From the NCBI GenBank assembly GCA_022419385.1, contig JAJUBI010000004.1:3329286-3393285 (forward strand): DNA of 64,000 nt, read 5' to 3'. Numbering within the stretch: the stretch's first letter is position 1; the number at the start of each line of letters is the position of its first letter. Positions 20,447-32,344 of this stretch are shown here, piece after piece. Source of the stretch: Paraconiothyrium sp. Pb-2020 (Eukaryota > Ascomycota > Dothideomycetes > Pleosporales > Didymosphaeriaceae). Position numbers and translations under genes: made by a program. The notes under the pieces are model-generated. The model worked only from the letters and a program-made list of their open reading frames with translations, searched no databases and had not been told where the DNA came from.

Positions 20447-21430
20447 GTTCGTGATGAGGAGGCGAAGTCAGTTCGGATGTTTGCGATGTGTAATCGAAGC
20501 TCACAGCTGCCGCATCAGGCCGGCTGGCGCTTGTCCCTTTCGAGGATAGCGATCGCCTCACGTCATGCGAAATATCCATTAGGAAGGAAGAAATGTGCCT
20601 CACGTTTTTCTCCACCAAGGAACCTCTTTTCGTGCTCTTCTTCGAGGATAGATTAGACTTTCGCGCTGGTTCCTCATTAGATTCGCACCAGGGCTAGTAT
20701 CGCAGACGAGATATTGCGTTGCATAGCGAGACTGAGGGACCGTGCTTTCAGTATCCCAAACAGGAAATACGAGATACCCAGTAATGCCTCAACCCAAGAT
20801 CATTACACAGCCTTGCAAACATTCCAAATTCGTTTTAAGTCAGCCCAAACTCATCGCAAGGGAACAGCAGCCGCAAGCTCGCCAAGCTCCGCCCTTGAGT
20901 TACTAGCAGCACCGCCCCCAAACCCCCACCGTCCGCACCAATTTGGCTTAGCGGTCACTCCCGGGGCGCCGTCGCCGTGACGATTATCACCGTACAACAG
21001 CGCAAATTCAGCAGGATAAGCCTACCTAGACCCAAACGACACATACGAGCCGCATGCATGCATGGACGAGCTGGACAGTGTTCACCTACTTATGCACGGG
21101 GCTGGGGGGTCTTCGCGTTAAAGATTTGTATATTGAAGATTGGCCAATCACGGTCTCCGAATTCGACTCAGGTGAGATCATTGGAATTGAAGATGCTAGT
21201 TCACACTGGTCGGTTTTCAGCCTCCGAAGGCAGCTTTGCTGCGGAATCACGCTCAACGATCCTCAGCAGTGCGAGGTGACCCGTGACGCTTCCAAATACA
21301 TTCGCAAACCCCTACGTGGACATGTGAGCTACAGCATAGAACAGACTATATAGGGGCACTTAGTAGACGCCATCAATTTGACTGTCACGAACAACATCTC
21401 AACAACCACGAGCATCTATCAGACCGTTTC
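20447..21430. other. Divergent promoter between ATG22 and cupin
   Basis: About 1 kb between two divergent start codons. A plus-strand TATA box lies at 21346-21354. Short open frames here have no support. Confidence 0.5.
21346..21354 (+). promoter_or_regulatory. TATA box for cupin gene
   Basis: CTATATAGG, 77 bp before the first ATG of the cupin gene at 21431, followed by a CA-rich leader. Confidence 0.5.
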
Positions 21431-22191
21431 ATGAACCGTTACTCACCTGCTTCCCGTAGAATGATGCACATCACAGTCTCGAAAGCATTTGTTGCGGCCT
21501 TGACCCTAAGTGTCACGACTGCATACCCAACACCCATGGGCAGCAGCCCAAACGACAACACCGACCTCATCGCCCAGCTCATAACCACGCCAACGCAGAT
21601 CAAGCGTTACCGAAAGCTTCTCACCGACGATTCGGGCAACAGATTGCTCACAGGTGACCGTCTGACCAATGCCACGATTTGGGACTTCGAGCAGAATGGC
21701 TCCGCGAGCTCAGCCAACCTCGAAACATTCCCCTACCTCATCAATAGCGGTGTAACCCTGACTATGGGCACACTTGAGCCGTGCGGAATCTTCCTACCTC
21801 ACGTTCACCCGCGCGCCAACGAATTTTCGTGGTCACCGAAGGCGAGGTTGACTTCGGCACACTGCTTGAGCTTGGACTCTATGAGAATCTTGCACCCAAC
21901 ACAGAGATCGGAGGCAAGTTGACGAAGAACAAGGGGACACTGTTTCCTAAGGGGAGTGTGCACTACCAGCTGAACAACAGCCCGGACTGTAGGCCAACGA
22001 CAATCTATGCGACGCTTACGAGTGAAGATGCGGGAAGCACGCCAATCCTGATGGACCCGCTGCCTGGAAACGCGACCGTCGGTATGAGGAAGAAAATTGA
22101 TGCTGGAGATTTCGAGAGTGTCAGGCCGGTGACGCCCCTACACATTGCGAAGGTTGTGGATGAGTGCCTTGCGCGTTGCCATGCTTCGTAA
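21431..22191 (+). CDS. Secreted cupin (spherulin/germin-like) with frameshift
   Basis: The first frame runs from 21431 and carries a signal peptide (core HITVSKAFVAALTLSVTTAYP; the ATG at 21461 or 21464 may be the true start), then a cupin domain up to HVHPRANE. From there the protein continues in another frame as FVVTEGEVDFGTLLELG, GTLFPKGSVHYQLN and on to a normal end at 22191. The join lies in a run of four T at 21824-21827; a fifth T would restore EFFVVTEG and the metal-binding cupin motif H-x-H-x5-E. Related proteins (spherulin 1, germin-like) are secreted, manganese- or oxalate-related cupins of unclear role in fungi. About 253 aa if whole. Either a one-base deletion or a homopolymer read error. 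Confidence 0.78.
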
Positions 22192-23141
22192 GGAGGGGAG
22201 AACGTTACAAGGAAGGAACGAGGAGCCTTTGAGTCATGACCTAGTCACGTGGATGACTGCTTGTAGCTGTGGTCAGGTCTAGAGAAATGCATTGTATGGA
22301 TGCATGATAGCGTCACGTCGTCTTACTCGCTCCCTTTTGATATTTCTGTACCAATGTGCCAAGAAAAGAAAAGCTCTGAGAACATCCTTAGTCTTACAGT
22401 ATTGTTGTCTTCGTAGTTGATGGGTGCAATAGGGCTTGTATCATATATTTTGCCTAATAAATATTTCGCAGAGGCACGGGAAAATGTCTGCCGTGTTAGG
22501 ATGACACACGCTGTAGCCCCGCGTAGAGCATACCCATGGGCTGTGAAAAGCCGACCAGAGGCACAACAAGAGATGGTATATATATGCTGGTGGACGGGTG
22601 GCCGCGTACAATCAGACCTCCTGAAAGGCACCGGCGCTGGTCAGATGGAGAGAAAAGATGATGATGCGTATCCTCACGGTGTTCCACGAGCCTACCCGAG
22701 GAAAGCTCCCTTGTACGGGATTGTCACAGCTGGCGCACCCAGAACAGACGCGTCATGTCTTCAGTTACGTACCAATTGTAATCTTCCAATAAGGAAAAAG
22801 AAAACTTTAGGTGGATACTGAACATTTGCTAAACCTTCACATGTCGTTCCCATATCCCTCTACAAGTATGCATTTAGACTACCTGAGTGTAGAAGTTCCG
22901 CACGAGGAATGAAGAAAGGCAAAAGGGAGACGGAATTTATATCGTTTATTTGTCCCTGCACGTAAAGGTAGTTGAAGGATGTTGATACGAACGTTAAATT
23001 TCGTTTTCGCATGTGATGTGTGTTCCTGATCGAACAATTCTATGATACATGTGCAAACATGCATCCCCTCCCATCAAAGTAGTCCCACGACCCGTGCGGA
23101 CCGCAACGCCAATTCCAATGCATCCACTTCATGCACACCTC
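22192..23141. other. Intergenic between cupin and FIST-like gene
   Basis: Convergent 3' region of two genes plus about 700 bp in which I see no gene. An alternating TA run (tatatatat) occurs at about 22578. Confidence 0.5.
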
Positions 23142-26100
23142 TCACCCCATCCAACCCCTGACCAACTCTTCCAAGTCCCTGACAGCACTATACTCTTTAT
23201 TGATCTTCCTCACTCTCGTAGGGCGCAGCTTTCGCATCACCGCCAGTCTACCAGAACCCCGCATCGGAGCCGACGCATGTATCTTCATTATTTTCAGCGG
23301 AAAGACCTTCCTTTTCATCCATGGGTCCAACTTCCTCTTGTTCGCTGGCATGAGGTTCCTCTCCCTAATCATATTTTTCTTGCTCAGATGATGCCGCGCC
23401 TCTATGATCTGCAGCCTTCTATGAATGTCGCGAATCGACCGATTCTTCCGGCCAGAGAACAGATTCTCGCGGAAAGCGCGCAGCTGTATGAGCTTGTTCC
23501 GGAGGAGGGCGACGGAACCCCGGCCCCGGCGCGCCATTACCATGGTGGTCAAGGCTCGGCGGAGATGCATGTGGAGCGTGTAGACGTCTACGGCGGAGTT
23601 GTTTGTGTCAAGAGCCATGTGGGCTCTAAAGCTGATTATGGTGAGCGCATCGCTGATGATCATTCTCAAGGCGGCGATGGTGTCAAAGATCGAGTTCGCA
23701 CGGCGCTCAACGACAGATGTTTCCAGTACTAAGTGAATCCGCTCTTGCAAGTCGTCGATGTTGACCTTTGCCTGATGGACGGCATAAGACAGCGCAGCAA
23801 GGAGACGCCTGGGCGTGAGGCGGATGTTCGTAAGATGAAGAACTCCAGTGCTTTTGCGGCTGTGGCCGCCCTGAAAAATGCTGACGGGCTTGAGGACGGC
23901 GTTGGTGAGCCCAAATTTGTAGATGCTGTCCATCCTAATCCTATTCATGGCTTTGTCGAAGTCTCCTTGGTACATGCGAACCCAATGTGCGCTCTCACTT
24001 GACGCGTTTTCAAGCCAAGGTATCAGTCCCCTTGGGGTACCCGTATCGACTTTCCGAAACAGGACTGGCATATCCTCCTTTAATCTTATAGCTTTCATGG
24101 CTTCGTTCTCGTAAGCGTCTGACGGCATCTTGCGCACTATGGAATTGGATGTGGTGAGCAGGGACTTCCTTTTGGGCTTGAGGCCGCGCAGAGGGAAATC
24201 CCTACGGAAACCTTCCTGCTGACGGATCTGGTGCATGAGCTCGCGATAATGCTTCACATAGCGTGCGACTTCTCTCCCCACGCGGTGAAGCCCTTTAATG
24301 TAGTATGCAAGCTCGTTTCTCCGTGAAGTGTCCATTTTGTGGAAGCGGATCGTCGGCTGTTCAGGTACTCGAGCATTTGTTATTTGCTCTGATCCAAGGG
24401 CCGTTTCATGATAGTCGTTGTCGATGAAGATGTTTCGGTCTGTAGAAGCATCCTCAGCTGATCGTTGTGAGTTAGGTGGTGTAGTTGTTCGCTCAGCCTG
24501 TGCCACTGACTGTATTGAAGGTACTTGCGGGTCGGTCAGCAGCTCCGTGAAGAAGCCTAAATCTTCGTCTTCTCGCAAAATCTGCGACACTAAGTCGCCC
24601 GGCTTCCGAATTACTTTATTCTTGGAATTGTCCAGGCCCGGACCCAGACCCAGGAATGGCGGTGCAGCTTCTCCATAGAGGGCCTTGGCCAAGTCACGGC
24701 GATAAGAGAAGGGTTTGGACTCAAGACGACTACGCGATGACTACTCTTACATTAGAAATGATATTTACAATTACTCGTCTAGACCACCTACATCCGCATC
24801 CTCATCCTCACCCAGGCTGCTCTCAGTTTTCCATCTCACGACGGAAAAGCGCGAAAAAGGTACATCAACTGTGGTCCTTCCGATTGTGGACAAAGAAGCT
24901 CCCGGCTTTGGCTTTGAGCTGCGACTGAGAACCATGCCACCCTCCGCCAAAGCACCAAAAGTATATCTGAAAACAGAAATTTCGTTCGATCCTGCCGTCT
25001 CAGCCTGCCCTGTGGGAACGGGCATGGAATCAGTTGTGCTCGGTATAGTGCCAAGCTCGAGACCCCATACTGCCTTGCCTTGGTTGCTACCAGCGATCAT
25101 GGTGGCTTCTGCGGAAGTTGAGGGAGACACAAAGAATTGGACATAGTCTCCTTCTTGAGCAACTTGCTGGAGAGCTGAACCAAGATCTCCAGGTCCGTCA
25201 ATGTCGTCGAAGGTGCTTGGTGCATCTGCGGAGTCGGCTTCCACTGTGGAAATAGGATCTAAGGAGAGCAATCCAGCTTTCTTTCCCCAACCGCCTCCGC
25301 CACTTAGCACGCGATGCAAGCGAGCGCCAGATCTTAGGGCGATTGACACGAGAGGGCTCCAGGATGGAGGGTCTTGCTTCCACATATTTTCCCACAACTT
25401 GTCTTCGGTCTTGTTTTCACAGCCGTTGGATGGTGTGTGCTGTAGAAGGAGATCTGTTCGTTTTTGAGTTTCTTCCATGTGATCGCGATCCATCACGAGA
25501 GCCCAAACGGTTGTCGCCTGTGATGGCTCGCCACGCGCGCTGAAGTACCTCGGTACAAGTTGCTCTAGCTCCTGAGAGGCGGTAATGCTTACGCCGTCCG
25601 TGTCTTTGACTCTTCGAAGAATGTTGCCCATACTGGCTACGACCTCGCGTGGCCTAGACAAAGGAACAAGAGGAACGCTCAGTATGGTGGATTGGGTGTC
25701 GTTGTCCAGTTGCATGCGAATTCCATGATGGTGGATGTTCCGTTTTTCTTTTAGAGTCAACTCCTGTGATCCTTTGGCTTTCTCCCAAGTCGAGTATGTC
25801 ATGGTGGTTGGTGAGCCAGTCTGGAACACTGTGTTTGCTACCGGTAGCCGAACAGAGTCGCTAAAGACTTCGCTTTCTCCATTTGACCCTTCGAAAGCCA
25901 CGAAGCTGATGGCTGCTCTGTCTTGGGCAGCATCGGATAAGGTTGGTATTGAGTCGGAAACTCGCAAAGTAGCATATGCAAGCCCTTCATGACCTGTCTC
26001 CTGGATGGCAGGGTCTTCGATTCGTTGCAAGCCTTCCTCCGCTATGCGATCGATGCTTCCAATCGGCCTCGATGCAGGCAGTTTGTCTACGACCGCGCAA

Positions 26101-26547
26101 AGTGCGTGTATCTGAGCGGAATAGGGAGACTCATTGCGATCCAATAAGTGCTTGTAAGCCTGTCGCAGGGCTTTGTGGAGGAAGACTGCGTCGTCTAGGA
26201 GCCATGTCGCAAATGCAGGCGTCACGAAGAAGACTGCGAATCGGTCTTCGGTGACTCGTTTGCGTAGGACAGGCTTGATGTGGGCAATGAGATCCTCTGG
26301 GCGCTGTTATTGTCAGTATGCCCCTTGCTGCAGTGTAGACAGTCCTCACCGTGCTTCCAACTGACGATGGAACAATCACGGCGCTGTTGGCGGTCCGGAG
26401 CTGTATCTTTGCGCCACTTTGGACGGAGCTTTGCGCATAGAAGCGCAGCGTAACGGGCCCTCGAAGGCGCTGGCGGCGGCAGAGATCACCGCAGACCGAT
26501 CGCGAGCATCCCCAGGCGTGCCATTGTCGCGCAACCCAAGGAGGCAT
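23142..26547 (-). CDS. FIST-like protein fused to long basic C-terminal region
   Basis: Proposed exons: 26547-26350, 26303-24792 and 24740-23142, 1102 aa. The N-terminus is Arg/Trp-rich, fit for mitochondrial import. Exon 2 (about 500 aa) resembles fungal FIST-type sensor proteins (FFVTPAFATWLLDDAVFL, HALCAVVDKLP, GGMVLSRSSKPKP). Exon 2 would stop at 24771, but the next reading frame (23142-24692) has no ATG for its first 120 codons and begins instead with DLAKALYGEAAPPFLGLGPG. A 51-bp GT-AG segment at 24741-24791, with a ctaat branch site and phase 0 on both sides, removes the stop and joins them. The last 400 residues are basic, with many Arg/Lys helices, and are unrecognised. If the join is wrong, this is a 576-aa gene ending at 24771 next to a second gene whose start is missing. 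Confidence 0.55.
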
Positions 26548-27208
26548 ATGTTGGGCTCAGTTTGATCATGACATTCGTCCAGACGCGCTGGTCTTGAGAT
26601 CATCGTCCAGTTTCGCACTAACAGAACTAGCTGACTAAGTCTCCCGCAAAACTTGAAGCGGGAGCTGGGGAAGATGACATGATGGTTATTGGTCTTCCAC
26701 AGAGCCAATATGTCGGTCTCCCGGCGAGCATCCGATCATCTGAAGAAAGTCGATTAGAATTGCTGAGCTCTTGCTGCGTTGCGAATCAAGACGTCTTGCA
26801 AGCGATAACGGTGTCGTGCACGTCGATCTCAACTCAGCTAATCTAACTGCGTCGGACTACTGGGCGCACGGACGGGTCGACTTTGAGGCTCCGCTGGAGA
26901 TGCAACGCGGCTGGGCAAGGCAAGGGCGAATCGCAATTAGCAGACGACAGCTGGCACCTCATCCCCTGCCCTGGTGAACGACGTTGTTTCCCGCCTCTTT
27001 CGCACACCTCGCAAAGTAAATATTCTCCTCGGCGTTCCTCAGCCGCCATCCGCCCCCTGGAGCGCAGACAGCGACAAAATCTCAACGGTGTCCCGATCGC
27101 GCCTGCCCGCGCATCCACGCCGCACCTGTCCCCTTCCGCTTCTGATGCGACATTCATAGATCTCTTTCGTCACCGGCAGCGCATCGCCGCTTCTACCTTA
27201 TCGCCGCC
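26548..27208. promoter_or_regulatory. Divergent promoter, FIST-like gene and MNN9
   Basis: About 660 bp between two divergent ATGs. The right part (26950-27208) is C-rich and pyrimidine-rich and reads like the MNN9 5' leader. No gene seen. Confidence 0.5.
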
Positions 27209-28369
27209 ATGCCCACTCCACGCTCGTTACGACGCCAGAACCCCATCACCTTTGTCCTTGCGGGCATCTTGTGCATAGGCTTCTTCATATTCTTCTTCTC
27301 CAACAATGACAGCGCATCCGTATCGCCAGGCCAAGGATCTGGCCGCACGTCTTCGAGCGTCTTGTCCCCGCCATCGCTACCCTTCCGCAAGTCGAAAGCG
27401 AACGAGCCGCACTCAGCGCCGCCCGTCGAGCATTACTTCATGAACAATGTCACTCAGACGCGCACGCCGGCGGAAAACAAGGAGAAAGTTCTCATCCTGA
27501 CACCGCTTGCACGATTCTACCAGGAGTACTGGGACAACCTCAACAAGATCGCCTACCCGCATGATCTCATTTCACTCGGCTTCATCATTCCCAAGACCAA
27601 AGAGGGCAACCAGGCATATGCGGACTTGCAAAAGCAGGTTACCAAGACCCAGGGCGGACCCAAAGCGAAGCGCTTCGCCAGCGTTACCATCCTCCGACAG
27701 GATACGGAGAACCCTCTGCAATCGCAGAACGAAGCGGAGAGGCACAAGATGGAGAACCAGAAGTCCCGGCGGGCAGCCATGGCAAAGGCGCGGAACTCGC
27801 TCCTTTTCACTACGTTAGGGCCTACTACTTCCTGGGTCCTTTGGCTAGATGCCGACATCGTCGAATTCCCCCCGACGCTGATCCAGGATCTAGCGGACTA
27901 TGACGCACCTATCATTGCGCCGAACTGCTTCCAGCGCTTCTACGACGATAAGAAGAAGGCTATGGACATCAGACCCTACGACTATAACAACTGGATTGAT
28001 AGCCCAACGGCGAGAGAACTTGCTGCGAAGATGGGCAAGGATGACATTCTGTTGGAAGGCTATGCTGAGATGCCCACCTACCGCAGCTTGATGGCTATGA
28101 TGTATGACGCTTCCGCCGATCCTGGTACCAAGATCAAGCTCGATGGAGTAGGCGGTGCTGCTCTTCTAGTGAAGGCTGACGTGCACCGTGACGGTGCCAT
28201 GTTCCCGCCGTTCTCCTTCTACCACTTGATCGAGACGGAGGGATTTGCGAAGATGGCTCGACGATTGAACTGGGACAGCTTTGGTCTGCCCAACTACCTT
28301 GTAAGCCTCACCATCCTTTGTCATAGTCGGCAAGTCTAACATCCGCAGGTATACCATTATAACGAGTGA
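27209..28369 (+). CDS. MNN9: Mannan polymerase subunit Mnn9
   Basis: Exons 27209-28300 and 28349-28369, 370 aa. The tiny last exon adds VYHYNE, the usual end of fungal Mnn9; without splicing the frame would run into a different tail. Type II Golgi membrane protein: short cytosolic tail, anchor ITFVLAGILCIGFFIFFF at about residues 12-30, a Ser/Pro stem, then a GT62 alpha-mannosyltransferase domain (KVLILTPLARFYQEYWDNL, WVLWLDADIVE with the DxD metal site, GVGGAALLVKADVHRDGAMF). It acts in the cis-Golgi in the complex that extends N-glycan mannan. Start context gccgccATG is strong. Intron has gtaagc, ctaac and cag signals. Confidence 0.95.
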
Positions 28370-29138
28370 ACGCTCGCCTAGGAACTACGTTTTGTCTGGA
28401 CTGTTTTGGCGAGCATTGGGCGGCGTTTTCGGCTAGTGGAGGCACCCCGACATACTCTGCACTTACAAAGTGTTCGAATATTGTCGAATGTATCAATTAT
28501 GTGTTTTGCGATCCTGTTTAGATCCACCCATACGGTCACCGCAATGGCGGTGGAATGTCAAAATATTGAACCACTTCCTTCGAGCTCACTGCACCTAGCG
28601 ACTTGCTGGACGTTTACTAAACTTCCATTGAAGCCTCGCTCAGCGCTCAAAGCAATTGTATCAGAAACACGGCAGATACGTCCATAGTTTTATCCGCAGT
28701 CTAGCATGGGAATCAAATTGGACTTCCCCGACGACCCGAAGTCGGGACGTCCCGCAGCAAACCCATGGATGCTTCGCACGTGCGCGAACAGCAAGCTTCC
28801 AATTCCGGAGCATATACCCCACGATCGAATATATCTTTGATCTTTACAAATCTAACACCTGTAGAATCTACGAGCGCTTCCCGAGCCCGCACACGTAGCG
28901 ACTGTGCAATCCTCCTGGCTATAGGTCAGTGCTCCCTCAAGCACCCACGCGAGCTCGCGCGATGGCGTCAATTCCACTTGCAAGCACGAATCCCGCACTA
29001 CACCCCCTCCCAGCATCTACCATTTGCGATCCCGCCCGCCACGCTCGCAATTCGTGAAGCCATACCTACTATCGAACCCGCTTTGTTGACGTCGACAATG
29101 CAGGCCCAAGCAGTTCCCGAAGCCACGGTCCCACCGTA
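28370..29138. other. Intergenic between MNN9 and DUF202 gene
   Basis: 3' UTR of MNN9 and leader of the next gene. An upstream ATG at 29099 opens a 13-codon frame that stops at 29138 (MQAQAV...VPP), immediately before the main ATG; it could act as a uORF. A longer frame at 28765-29139 has no support. Confidence 0.5.
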
Positions 29139-30104
29139 ATGGGTGGCCATGGTCCGGCCCGAGTGAGCGATCATGAATCTGCAACGGCACATACAGATAC
29201 GGATGTCTCTCCGATACCGCGACCTTCTACAGATCGCAAGAGCGTCTCCTTTGTAGACGGCGACGCAGACAGCTCCAACACAGGTCGGAAGCGAAACCCC
29301 CAGTTTAGGACAGAAAACGAGCAGACTCACTCAGACGAGGGAGTAGCGACCAGAGAAATGTCAAGTACAACCACGGACGAGTCAGCGCCAATAATGCGCA
29401 GCGCACGCGTGGATAAAGATTACAGTTCCATATCGCCGCGGCTCTCTGCGAGATCTACGGGTGCGGAGTCCAGGATAGTGCAGGAAGGCACGCAGGGAGC
29501 GACGCAGAGGGGACGGGAGCAACAGAGGGCGGAAAGAGAGGCGGCGAACCTGGAAAGGAGGGATGGCACGAGATGGGTGGCGTTTTGGGAGAAGTATGGA
29601 AGTGTTGAGTTGGAGAATAAGGGGAGTGTTGCGAGGGACCATTTGGCGCTGGGTATGTCCACCGTCCTCTCGTCTTCTTCTCAATGCCTACGTTTGATCA
29701 TACTGTGTGGACTGTATACTGACGATAGAACAACAGAACGCACCTTCCTTGCCTGGCTCCGCACATCTCTCTCCTTCGCCTCCATCGGCATCGCAGTAAC
29801 TCAGCTCTTCCGCCTCAACACTTCCCTCCAGTCTTCTTCTCCCGACTCACCCTCGCCCCAAGGAAGTCCAGCAGCACACCTTCGCCACGTAGGCAAACCC
29901 CTCGGCGCAACTTTCGTCGGCATCTCCATCGTTATATTGGGTATTGGCTTCCATCGCTACTTCGAGGCCCAGCACTATGTTATCAGGGGAAAATTTCCTG
30001 CTAGTAGAGGCAGTGTGATACTGGTCAGCTTGGTCGCGGGTGCGTTGATATTGAGTAGCTTGGTGGTTATTTTGGTTGTGGCGCCGGGGGCTTTTGAGAA
30101 GTAG
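29139..30104 (+). CDS. DUF202 membrane protein
   Basis: Exons 29139-29652 and 29737-30104, 293 aa. The 84-bp intron is a multiple of three with no stop, but removing it gives ARDHLALERTFLAWLRTSLSFAS, the signature of the DUF202 domain, so it must be spliced. The first 150 residues are hydrophilic and Ser/Arg/Glu-rich, with a coiled EQQRAEREAANLERR segment. The DUF202 part has three membrane spans: TFLAWLRTSLSFASIGIAV, GATFVGISIVILGIGF and ILVSLVAGALILSSLVVILV. The same module sits at the C-terminus of vacuolar transporter chaperone (VTC) subunits; this protein lacks SPX and polymerase domains, so it is a stand-alone member of unknown function in an endomembrane. Confidence 0.82.
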   Translation: MGGHGPARVSDHESATAHTDTDVSPIPRPSTDRKSVSFVDGDADSSNTGRKRNPQFRTENEQTHSDEGVATREMSSTTTDESAPIMRSARVDKDYSSISPRLSARSTGAESRIVQEGTQGATQRGREQQRAEREAANLERRDGTRWVAFWEKYGSVELENKGSVARDHLALGMSTVLSSSSQCLRLIILCGLYTDDRTTERTFLAWLRTSLSFASIGIAVTQLFRLNTSLQSSSPDSPSPQGSPAAHLRHVGKPLGATFVGISIVILGIGFHRYFEAQHYVIRGKFPASRGSVILVSLVAGALILSSLVVILVVAPGAFEK

Positions 30105-30442
30105 ACGCAGACGACCAAGAGCTTAGAAATGCAAAGGGCTAGTGGACCGCGGCGAAGAGAATCGTTCAAGCTGAGCATCATTCAGGCAGCGTGTGGAGCG
30201 CGAAAGTGTATGAAGTGGGTATCTCAATCAGTTCCCTAAACTTGCCCAGGTCTCTATCTACTGAGCTTGCAGAACATCGGCTTCATCGCGATGATCTTGA
30301 TTCATCACCTGTTAGCCAAGCCTGTGTCTCTCTCCCATGCTTGTTCATTCCACCACCAAATCTCGAAATTGCCGTCATTGATCCAATTCATGATGTATCC
30401 GCCTTTCCACGTATCGTTCTCCTTTCATGTTCCTTCCCTTCC

Positions 30443-31954
30443 CTACTTGACCATGTCCACGGTGCTCTTTCCGGCACGCGAGTTCTTGATGACCTTTGTG
30501 ATCGTCTCCTCGACCGTGTCCCAGTCCTCCAACGGCAGCGGCTGTACTTCCGTCTTGTAGTAATCGGCGATAGCGTGGAGCTGCTCCCAAGATGGACGGT
30601 CGTGGATAAGCGTCAAGGCGACACCAACACGTCCAAAGCGACCAGTCCGACCGATGCGGTGAAGGTATGTCTCGGGGTCGGGGTCGCGTCCGTTAGCCAT
30701 GGTAGGAACATCGAAGTTGATGACCATGGTGACCGATTGGACGTCGATACCACGAGCGAGCACATTGGTTGTGATCAACACCTTGGCTTCGCCCGACCTG
30801 AATGAGTCGATGACCCTGTCGCGAGCATCGCCTTCCAGATTACCGCTCAGCTGGGCGACCTTGTGTCCATCTGCGGTCATGCGTGCCTCGAGCTCTTCGG
30901 CGGTGGCCTTCTTTCGTACGAAGATGATCGAGGAGGCCTGTGACATGAGGCCATAGAACTTGAGCAGCACATCATACTTCTCGCTCTCGGAGGGACAGTC
31001 GATGCATAGCTGCTTGATACCCTCAATCGTGAGCTCTTCATGAGCAAGGGTGATCACATTGGCCTTGGGGGCAAACTTCTGCGCGAAATTGATGACGTGC
31101 TCTGGGAATGTCGCTGAGAATAGCACGGTCTGGAAGCTACCCGGGATAAGTGCCTTCACACGCGTACACTGCTCGCCGAGACCGCCCTGGTCTAACATGT
31201 TGTCGGCTTCATCAAGAACCAGGATCTTAATGCTGCGCGGGTCGATAAGCCTCCTCCGAATCATGTCCATTGCCGTGCCCGGAGTCCCCACTAGAACGTG
31301 TGCTTCGTACTTCTGACCTCGTCGCGAGGGGTCTGGAACAGCCGCCATTGTCTTCAAGCCCTCAATGAACTGTCCCATGTGTGAAATGACGCCTAGGATT
31401 TGACGAGCGAGTTCCCGACTCGGTGCGAGGACGAGGGCTTGTGGCGCGACGTTACTGATGTCGACTCGCGAGAGAATGTTCAGAGAGAAAGCGGCCGTCT
31501 TGCCCGTTCCGGATTGTGACTGAGCAATCATGTTCTGCGGCGGGTTGATGAGGAGCAGCGGTAGTGCCTTTTCCTGGATCTTTGAGGGCTTGCGGAAGTT
31601 CATCTGGTGAATACCCTTGAGTAGCTCATCGGACCTGCATGTGATTAGCGACCGTAGAGCGGAATCTGCGTCGACGCGCAAGGTTTTCCAGCGGAGCGCT
31701 TACAATTGAAGCTCTTCGAAAGTTTTGGCAGAGTAGAGCGGGTTATCTGGGTCCGCTTGCAGGTCTGCTAGCTTCACCTCGACCTTCAGCTCTGTGTCCG
31801 CAAGCGCATTGCCATTGCCGGGCGAGCCAGCACCGTCGAGCTGGTCGGCGGCGGGCTTGTCGATGGCATTGTGAGTGGTAGTAGGAGTCTCAGTAGACTC
31901 GGCAGGCTTGGCGATCTCGGCAGCGCCAGGCGGAGTGCTCTCTTCGGTGGCCAT
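30443..31954 (-). CDS. DBP5: DEAD-box RNA helicase Dbp5
   Basis: Exons 31954-31704 and 31634-30443, 480 aa, joined as FEELQ-LSDELLKGIHQMNF. Dbp5 is the ATP-dependent helicase at the cytoplasmic face of the nuclear pore that releases export factors from mRNA. All helicase motifs are visible: Q motif with PSKIQEKALP, motif I AQSQSGTGKT, Ia PSRELARQ, Ib GTPGTAMD, II DEAD (VLDEADNMLD), III SAT, IV IIFVRKK, V TNVLARGID, VI HRIGRTGRFG. The acidic, low-complexity N-terminus (about 70 aa) is typical. The 3' ends of this gene and the DUF202 gene face each other about 340 bp apart. Confidence 0.96.
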
Positions 31955-32344
31955 GATTCTAGCAGGCGGTGTGGGGAAACTGGAAGTTGAGAGTGGTTGA
32001 GGTCTATTTGTGTAAAGTCAGCCTCGGAGAACAAAGAGAGCGCAATTGCGGCGGAGAAAGCAAAGAGGTCACGCGTACGTCGAGCGGCCCGTATGCGCGA
32101 GCTTCGAGGTTGCGGTTGAGGTCAGTGATTCGGAATTTGTTTAAATGTAAACGGGAGGCGCGATCTATGGCGGGGCAGGCACGACCAGGCTGCCGCACTA
32201 GGCCGCTTTAGGCACCCGCGTGCGTGAATGCCCGCCGTGGTGCCGTCGGCCCAGCCTTCCACTAGACCCCACGCCTGTTCTTCCCTCCATGTGCTGTGCC
32301 GCTCTGCTGGTCCCTAGGCTCTCCTCTGCACCTCTCATAGCAGC
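31955..32344. promoter_or_regulatory. Shared promoter of DBP5 and BZZ1
   Basis: Only 390 bp separate the divergent ATGs of DBP5 (31954, minus) and BZZ1 (32345, plus), so both genes must be driven from it. No TATA box is evident on either side, as is usual for housekeeping genes. Confidence 0.6.

Noticed and set aside
23142..24692. Independent gene starting at 24692
   Set aside because: The first codon there is TTG, not ATG, and the frame is open further upstream; it needs an upstream exon, best explained by the fusion model.
28765..29139. 124-codon plus-strand frame before the DUF202 gene
   Set aside because: Lies in the leader region and ends at the ATG of the real gene; no conserved features.
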